This document shows, in pieces, positions 57,376 through 64,000 of a stretch of DNA of 64,000 nucleotides; position 1 is the stretch's first letter, and every line of letters starts with the position of its first letter. The notes beneath the pieces are model-generated. The model saw only the letters and a program-made list of their open reading frames with translations, had not been told where the DNA came from and searched no databases. The position numbers and the translations under genes were made by a program. This DNA is from Armillaria gallica (lineage: Eukaryota; Basidiomycota; Agaricomycetes; Agaricales; Physalacriaceae): the NCBI GenBank assembly GCA_037576215.1, contig JBANDB010000010.1, forward strand, positions 1,240,001 to 1,304,000, in the 5' to 3' direction.

Positions 57376-57620
57376 TTGCACGCTGAGGGACTTGCTCCAT
57401 GCACGCCGAGGGACTCTGCGAGTCTCGAGAGGGACACAGCGATACCCTCAGCCGATGAGGGTCTCAGTGTGTGCCAATTAATGGCCAGGTACACCATGAT
57501 GACATCACCAACATGCTTACCTCCCTCCATGATCATCTCCCAGCAGGACACTCAGCGTGTCCTGGTGTTTAGTCCCAGCTCGGTGCTGTGGCTGTTCCTT
57601 GCTCTCCTCACTGTCATCCT
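57376..57620. repeat. Dispersed hairpin repeat, copy 1
   Basis: Holds the hairpin ACCCTCA-GCCGA-TGAGGGT (57444-57462) and the palindrome CAGGACAC-TCAGC-GTGTCCTG (57544-57564), followed by AGTCCCAGCTCGGTGCTGTG. Shares CATCTCCCAGC...CTCGCTCTCCTCAC with copies at 58.4 and 60.2 kb. Confidence 0.6.
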
Positions 57621-58108
57621 TGCTCTCGTTTATCCATCGATGCGGAACACCCTCATACCACCAAGATAGCATGCTATTGATAATGAGTTGCCAGTGTCGC
57701 TCACTTTTCTTGCCTTGGAATTCCGCTAATGAATATTAACTACAGATTATACTATTGTACAGAGGTAATTGCTTACCTTTTTCTGTGTAGTCCTGCCCTA
57801 GTTTTGGTCTGGATGGATATGGGGTTGGCTTACGGGTTTCAGAGAACGTTCAAGGTGTGTATGCTACGCCGTCCAGTTTTCCTTACGAACTAACATCTAC
57901 AAATAGATTCAGATTCCTCTACACCCGTGGCTCGCACGTTGCGATCTCAGCCAGGAATTTGCCCGCTGCTGCATGCACCCAGAACAACATCGTCGAGTCA
58001 TTTTAATCTTAAGCCATCTCTCTTCTTGTTCAATCGTCTTCACCTTTGCTAATATTGTTCTTCTAGCCAAATGCCATTATGTGCTGACATATCTACTAAT
58101 TGAGAGTG

Positions 58109-59050
58109 TCAACTCTGGTCAGTATCTCCTCCACGACAACCTCCCTTACAGACACAGTACCCTACGCGCCACTCGTCCCTCGACCAAGCACCGTTCAGGC
58201 TAGCAGCAGCTCGTGCCCGTTGATGACCCTCCTTGCACACCCACCTTCCCACAGATACTTCGTTCCATGTCTGCGATACTCCTGGGCTTGGTTTGACGTT
58301 TTCCACTGGCTCAAGCGAGACGCGTAACAATGATGATGACATCACGACCAGTCATCGTATCTTCTCCACTTTTTTCTACCTCCTCCCACCATCTCCCAGC
58401 GGGACACTCGGTGTGTCCTGCGTTCAGTCCCAGCTCGGTGCTGTGACTGTTCTCTCTTCTGCCTATAGGTCTCAGCTCAGTGCTGCGCCTGTTTCTCGCT
58501 CTCCTCACCGTGTTGTCCATCCAACGTACATTGATGCCGAACGCCCTCTATCAATGTCGGCGGTGGGCCTCAGGTGTGGTCTTGAGATGCAGTTTCAGCA
58601 TGTCCCGAATGGGCCAGCATTGAACGAATGGTTTCAGCATTTCGTGCTTGTCGATCATCTGGCGAATTGAATCGTAGTCAGTTTCGTCTTTGCCTTAAAT
58701 CTACGTGACTGAGAACTCACCTGTTTGCAGATACGAGCCACCTTGTAATCCGCTTGTCTTTTATAACAAACGGCTGTGTCGAGATGCGTCTTGGCGAGGG
58801 CATGGACTTCAGCCTGCCGAGCAAATCGGTGAGGATGATATAGTGCTACTCAATGATCAGGGAATCTTACTGTGATGCTCTCAAATTCTTCTTTAGACCA
58901 GCCGCACTCGTTCACCAACTTCTTTTCCATACTATATCCTCCTGAATTTGGCCGGCCTGGTTGTCCGGGTGGAAGATCATAGACGCTCTTCTTCCATGTC
59001 TGCGATACTCCTGGGCTTGGTTTGACATCTTCCGCTGGCTTGGCTTCCAC
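58109..59050 (-). pseudogene. Repeated hypothetical protein family, two broken copies
   Basis: 58850-59050 encodes EAKPAEDVKPSPGVSQTWKK, then PPGQPGRPNSGGYSMEKKL and GWSKEEFESIT; after a break it continues near 58720-58810 (EVHALAKTHLDTAVCYKRQ, DYKVARICKQ). 58109-58345 repeats the start (SLEPVENVKPSPGVSQTWNE). The repeated PSPGVSQTW block shows two diverged units. Probably a transposon-linked gene family of mushrooms; function unknown. Confidence 0.45.
58385..58520. repeat. Dispersed hairpin repeat, copy 2
   Basis: CATCTCCCAGC, palindrome GGACAC-TCGGT-GTGTCC (58402-58418), then AGTCCCAGCTCGGTGCTGTG, as in copy 1. Confidence 0.6.
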
Positions 59051-60165
59051 ATGCGGTTCAGTAGGTGGTTCACCCTTTGACTCGGTGCCTCCCAGACCAG
59101 ATTCTCTTCATCCGGAATGAAATTCTCAACATCTCACTGGTCTCCCTCCATCATGACCTTGAGCCAATATTTATCTATGTCACCTTCGCCCTTTCTGCTG
59201 ATGTCATACTCTTCTAGATTGTACCCCTCCGTCCTGTATGTTTGAGACTACATGAATTAACCTCTCCGTCTCTGCATATGTTTAGGGATGTACCTGATGT
59301 TCAATTTCACAGGTATTCAATTTCTGTTGTGTCGCTCGCTGGCACGTATCATTGTCAAGACAGGGTGGCCAGGTATTCACAAGCTAGCAATACAGTAAAT
59401 CCAGCCTTCGAAGGCTACAAGCTACTGTCTTGCGGTACTAGATGGTACAAGTCTAAGTCAGAACAACACCCAGAATAAGTACAGGAAGCGAATCGGGCGG
59501 CGGTGCCAAAGACCGAAGATGGCTTTGGCAAGACTCATGCCAGGTTACTTTTTTTATTAGTCTAGGGCGGTGGGTGACTAGTCACAAAAAGACTGGGTGG
59601 CAACTCAAGAGTTGGCGAAGGCTGGAGCGGGTGACCGCCATGTGCGAAGAGTCGTGGAGCAAGTCAATGCAGGGAGGAACCTCCAGCTTGTATTGATGCT
59701 GGGGAGAGCCAGAGTACCGTCCAGTCTGGTGGGTCAGTCACTGGCAGGCACTGCATTGGCGCGCCGCTCGCAAATCATCTAAGATTTGGGTGGCCGTCTT
59801 TAGTTCAGTATTTCTGTATATGTTCTCAAAATACCATTCGAAATACGTTCGTTCTGGGAGCAGATTTACTTCTGGATTTAGGACCTGAGTCAAATCCATA
59901 TATTTTTGTCTATCAATCCGCATGTCCAAATTTGCATCAAAATACTGTGTGTCTTTGCATGCTTATTTAACTACCGACTACCTATTATTAATTGGCACAA
60001 ATCCTTCAAAACATTTTGGACTTGAGCTTGAGGCCTTGAACGACTTGCCAATTGTGCCTTGGAAAACTGAAAAAGAAAGAGACAACTGTACCCAGTGGGA
60101 GTCAAACCCAGTGGTAAGGAAGACACCTAACCTCACCGTATCTTCTCCACTTTTTACCTCCTCAC
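59051..60165. other. Repetitive spacer without a gene
   Basis: A minus-strand ORF at 59738-59929 (VNLLPERTYFEWYFENIYRN) looks protein-like but matches nothing I know. 60095-60115 read on the minus strand gives GGGTTTGACTCCC, similar to a tRNA T-arm. Confidence 0.3.
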
Positions 60166-60290
60166 ACCATCTCCCAGCAGGACACTCAGCGTGTCCTGAC
60201 ATGCAGTGAGTCTGCTCTGCTCTGCGTCTAGGTCCCAGCTCGGTGTTGCGACTGTTCCTCGCTCTCCTCACCGTGTCGTCCTTGTTCTGG
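60166..60290. repeat. Dispersed hairpin repeat, copy 3
   Basis: Palindrome CAGGACAC-TCAGC-GTGTCCTG at 60178-60198, then GTCCCAGCTCGGTGTTGCGAC and CTCGCTCTCCTCACCGTGT. Preceded by the T-arm-like sequence, so it could belong to a tRNA-derived SINE. Confidence 0.55.
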
Positions 60291-61300
60291 TCTAACAACC
60301 ATACTAGCGATCGTCGCTGGCTTGTCAAAACATATCTACTGTTTCCTGACTCCATTGCTCGTCGTACTGACAGGCTGTGACGCTCGGATGCTGGGCAACA
60401 TGCTGAGCGTCTCTCTAAGTGTTCCTACAGTCCAACCTGCGCATCGCCAAGGTTTGTGCCTTACCCCTTCTATTTGTGCTTTTGAAAACACTAACACGGC
60501 TCATGTCATCATGGGAAGTAATGCGTCACAAGAGCGTGTCGTGGGGACAACAACCAACTCCTTACACAGCTGATGGGCATCCACATACCAACGGAACCTA
60601 ACAGAAAGCGGTATCTGTATTCGGACATTTTGAATTCCCATTTAGTGATCGTGCACCAGTGTTAGATGTTAGGATTCATGAGTTCACCCACAAATTGCCC
60701 TGCTCCCTCTACGACCCTTCGCTGCTTGCTGAATATGTGCAGTAATTCCTTTTTGTTGTATGGCTACCATTTAAGGGGAAAGGAGTTCACACTCTGTGAA
60801 TCCCTCCCCTCTGACCACTCATTCCTAGCCTGCTGTAGTACAAAAGCTGGCGTGACGGCTTCATCTGTCAACATCCCAATGGTTTTCTCCTGTCTTTCAT
60901 GACATTCGTGCTTGCTTGAGCTTGTTCTTGGATGTAGTGTTTATCTAATGGCACTCGAACCTCAGGAGTTTGTATGGATCATAGCGACTGCTTCAACACG
61001 TAAAATGCAAACAGCTACTCAAGCTACTAGTACCGTTTGTTTACATTATTATGCCTTGTATCTTCAAGCTGAATTTCTAATAGACCTCTGACATGGATAC
61101 AGTCTGTCCATATTCTCTCTAACTGGTCAAGAACGTCGGAACATCGAGAGGATAAAAAGCGGACACAGCGGCAACATGTTCATCTCCTTTTATGCAAACA
61201 CCATCTTTGTTCAATCGCATGCGTAACTGCACTGAGAGTATCATATGGTCTTGAATCCATACTATACTATCAAGAAGTGTCAATGCCGCTAACGAACACT
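60291..61300. other. No gene recognised
   Basis: Unique or low-copy DNA with short ORFs lacking content. Confidence 0.4.
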
Positions 61301-61304
61301 CCGC

Positions 61305-62626
61305 TGATGAGCCTTCAGGCTCTGTGCGCTCTGAAATCGCGGACACCACTTACAATTTATCGCCTATCTCCCTTACGCGGCCTTTCACTAAACCAAACGT
61401 TGCAAGTCCAGCACAGGTCGAATCATATTAAATCTCCCACTCCACGCAAACTTTCACTCCGATATCTATGAGTCATTGTGCCTCCAGGCACATTGATTGC
61501 CAATCCTTCCGCAGTAAATTAGACACGCGTCATTATTCCAGGCCTTTGCATGTGGACAGAGCCATACGGTCACGCGGTTTAACTATGCGAAGGCTATGCA
61601 TAGCTACGGATTCTCAAGAGGCCATATGGATATGCTTTTACAGCTTAGAAATATAGTAGAGATTAGTGAGCCATTAACTGCGGCTGAGTAAGTAGTAAGT
61701 AAATTAGTAAACCTTCTGTAGCTTTATTAGGCTATGTGAACTTTTTAATAAGCATGCACAGTAGAGTAGCACACGGTATATTGCACTACGATTACAAATA
61801 GTTCGCTACGCTCACAAATCATGTACTGCGGTTATTAAGCCAAGGTAAAAGTTCGCTTACTTAGCAAGTACAACTCTGTAGTATAAAAACCGATGGACTG
61901 TAGATAGAGAAGGACAGTTCTCCATAGAGGATACACACACCACACATACCACCCAATACACGCAAATTAAAGTTAATATCTCTACGTTCTTAAGAGATAT
62001 AACACTTTGTGAAGTTTCTTCAAACTCGCTAGCTACCAAGTGTTAAATAACTTGATTCACGTCCTCTCGTCCAAAACACAAGCAAGGGTATCATATAAAG
62101 ACTACCTTGTTTGTCATCCTCCTGTCATAAATTCGCATACCTGAGGACTTCAAAGGGTAATCCGTAGCTAGGGTTCTGAACTTTAGTCTCTAACACCAAC
62201 AGCACACTGTTCCTATAAGTTAGGAACGATACTAATTCGAGTTTCTCTAGATAAGCCAGCTCCATCTCTGCGTTTCTCTAAAGAAAGCACGTGAGCATAG
62301 GAAAATATCTTCTACCAGAACCATAGCCAGGATTCCGACACCAAATAGTTCGCGCCGCATCTAGGTCGCCCCCGCTCAGCATACACCCACGTTTACGCAC
62401 CTTTTCCCTTCCAGGAAAGTTTGCGTACATACCTTGAGCCTCTGAACAGCCTTCAGAGAATCATAACAAAGCGTAGCAACACGTCGCTACACCACCAGGA
62501 AGTTACAGTCATCGCACGGAGGTGCAAGACTAGACTCGCTAGAACCTGCCTTCAGATTCTGTGTTTGACTACACTTGCCGTTACAGGTCTTGTGTTTTCT
62601 GCCTGCAGGAGTCTTTAGGTTCATCA
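61305..62626 (+). mobile_element. Solo-LTR-like element, copy 2
   Basis: 1322 bp, TGATGAGCC...GGTTCATCA, flanked by CCGC at 61301-61304 and 62627-62630. Inverted relative to 44848-46168 with high identity along its whole length; differences I checked at both ends are mostly transitions. Confidence 0.85.
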
Positions 62627-62630
62627 CCGC

Positions 62631-63018
62631 ACATGGCAAACCTTTATTTCAAACAAGAAGTCCTTTAGTTGATGATGAAAATATTAGACTGCGCTGCTTG
62701 TTGAACCAATTGCATATAGCTAGTGAATACAAGAGATATCAATAACGGATACTGTGCATCAGTACCATTCTAAGGTTCAGAACAGCTGCAAAACTGAGAG
62801 ATAGTCCTGATCTCTGCGCCTAGGTTGACGGTTTTAGTTGATACGTCATTGCATAATATAGGAAACAACTAACAGTGCATCAAATACAAAAGGAAGAATG
62901 CCACGACATCATTGAACATCCTTTCGACGACAGTGGAATAGTGTCTGAAGAGGACTAAGCCTGTGCCGCTAATCGCACTGGTGAGCTTCAAAGAAGCAGA
63001 AACGGCAGAACATGTTGT
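62631..63018. other. No gene recognised
   Basis: Spacer between the solo-LTR-like element and the ORF below. Confidence 0.4.
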
Positions 63019-63627
63019 TTACAATGTATTTTTTGCAGCATTGCCAAACGACACTAGCAACAGCAAGCATGCAGTGACGAAAGCACCGGAGAAGAAGGTA
63101 GTCCACAATAAACTGGTATTATGATCGGACATGTCGAGGGAGGCAATAAAAGGAAGGATCTCCGAAATGTATTCCAAGGGAATGTAGACGTTCTGTCCTT
63201 CATGACCTGCAAGAGTCATAGTAAGATGTGTGGCTTGTCCTAAGTAGGAGTCAACGTCGCAGCTGCAGATGTTCGCGCAAATCTTATACGAGTCTTTTAG
63301 TATAAAGGAACAAGATACGGAGAGGTGCCAAGCTAACCCTTTTAGGCAAAGCCAATAACGTATCACGTCGTTTAACAACGAGGTATGAGCGAGTCTCCAG
63401 CCCAAGTACTGCGGCATGGGTGACATCGGAATAGTCCATATCAGTGGTGAGGACAACAATGAAGGGGGAAGGTAAGGAATCGAATTGGAACCGACACCTT
63501 TAAATACGGCGCAAGGCGAGAGAGACAAAGGAAGAGCAGGAACAAGCCGGCATCGCTGAACAAAGGGAATGGAAAGAATCGCAGACCATAGTATTGCCTC
63601 GCGAAAGGATATATGACTTCCCCCCAC
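63019..63627 (-). CDS. Unrecognised ORF with C-terminal membrane segment
   Basis: 202 codons open on the minus strand. The C-terminal part (GHEGQNVYIPLEYISEIL) is followed by a hydrophobic helix (LLWTTFFSGAFVTACLLLLV) and a short tail. A short in-frame intron (GTTAGCTTGG...CTAAAAG, near 63295-63340) would remove part of the middle. No family recognised. It could be the 3' exon of a gene starting further upstream (higher coordinates) or a chance ORF. Confidence 0.3.
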   Translation of the reverse strand: MGGSHISFREAILWSAILSIPFVQRCRLVPALPLSLSPCAVFKGVGSNSIPYLPPSLLSSPLIWTIPMSPMPQYLGWRLAHTSLLNDVIRYWLCLKGLAWHLSVSCSFILKDSYKICANICSCDVDSYLGQATHLTMTLAGHEGQNVYIPLEYISEILPFIASLDMSDHNTSLLWTTFFSGAFVTACLLLLVSFGNAAKNTL

Positions 63628-63852
63628 CCTCCTTTCCTAAAAATGCCATGTCCTTCAAGCGTAGTCTTTCACTGTATGTCTGGATGGAAATTGAAAAAAG
63701 TCTACTGGCAACTCGAAGATTAGCCCTCGCCAATCTGATGGTAACTCGGCATAACGGACCGGATGTGAGTAAGTAACCGGGAGACTTGGCCGTTTTCTTT
63801 TTAGCTTTTTAGCGACCGCTTGCTACTACTACACCTACTTCAACTTAGTGTA

Positions 63853-63920
63853 CGGCAAGCACTCAGTGGGATACTCGGAGTATCCTGTCTTCAGTCTGGC
63901 TCGGTGCTGTGATTGTGTAG
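63853..63920. repeat. Dispersed hairpin repeat, copy 4
   Basis: Palindrome GGATAC-TCGGA-GTATCC (63869-63885), then CAGTCTGGCTCGGTGCTGTG. Both arms differ from the other copies, yet still pair. Confidence 0.5.
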
Positions 63921-64000
63921 TGATTTGTCCTTAAATATGTTGCTGCATGGCTGACCATGGCCTGCCAAGGGGGCAATCATATCCAGTGTGATTCGTCGAA

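Noticed and set aside
57385..57470. CRISPR-like or tandem array
   Set aside because: The repeats are irregular hairpins without equal spacers.
61468..61656. ORFs conserved between the two 1.32-kb elements as genes
   Set aside because: Several frames are equally conserved because the DNA is nearly identical; no frame looks like protein.

Overview
The window looks like chromosomal DNA of a mushroom-forming basidiomycete (Agaricomycetes). Its genes are dense in introns of about 45-60 nt. They include a TKL-like kinase of a lineage-expanded type, an SRA-domain protein, a member of the fungal luciferase (Luz) family, and chromodomain-bearing Ty3/gypsy retroelements. I see no tRNA, rRNA, CRISPR array or prokaryotic feature.

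Layout. (1) 1-12.8 kb is a broken segmental duplication. A three-gene block (TKL-like kinase, unknown gene X, eIF1A, all minus strand) occurs at 1-3.6 kb and again at 9.0-12.8 kb. Between the copies lie two decayed epoxide hydrolase copies and a decayed FAD monooxygenase. The copies have decayed reciprocally: eIF1A is intact only in the right copy (a five-exon, 143-residue model with a 12-nt exon), and gene X is open only in the left copy. (2) 13.0-29.3 kb is ordinary gene-rich DNA: a PMC1-type Ca2+ P-type ATPase, trehalose-6-phosphate synthase (TPS1), ribosomal stalk protein P0, a helical-repeat (PPR-like) protein, a fungal-luciferase-family protein, and an SRA (hemimethyl-CpG reader type) protein divergent from it. 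(3) 29.4-62.6 kb is a nested transposon graveyard: a Tc1-like transposase fragment, an LTR family seen as one + copy and inverted fragments, a TA-flanked 312-bp MITE with a perfect 38-bp palindrome, a decayed chromovirus (33.4-36 kb), an LTR/gag unit packed with the hexamer ACTAGT (36.4-39.4 kb), an almost complete 9.7-kb chromovirus with 423-bp LTRs and a CTATC target duplication (39,473-49,162), a 5.4-kb AT-rich decayed block holding three 265-bp foldback elements with 3-bp target duplications, a tyrosine recombinase that has lost its first catalytic Arg, small palindromic repeats, and two 1.32-kb solo-LTR-like elements with 4-bp target duplications. (4) 62.6-64 kb holds one unrecognised ORF.

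How it fits together. The 9.7-kb chromovirus has a 13-nt primer-binding site that is the exact reverse complement of a 13-mer inside its own LTR, placed as in the self-priming Tf1/sushi elements. Its decay is almost entirely C-to-T at CpG: I count 14 differences between its LTRs, all transitions and 13 at CpG, and twelve in-frame TGA stops at positions where CGA (Arg) fits. This is the footprint of CpG methylation followed by deamination, and an SRA-domain gene of the type that reads such methylation lies 10 kb away. Linking that gene to this decay is inference.
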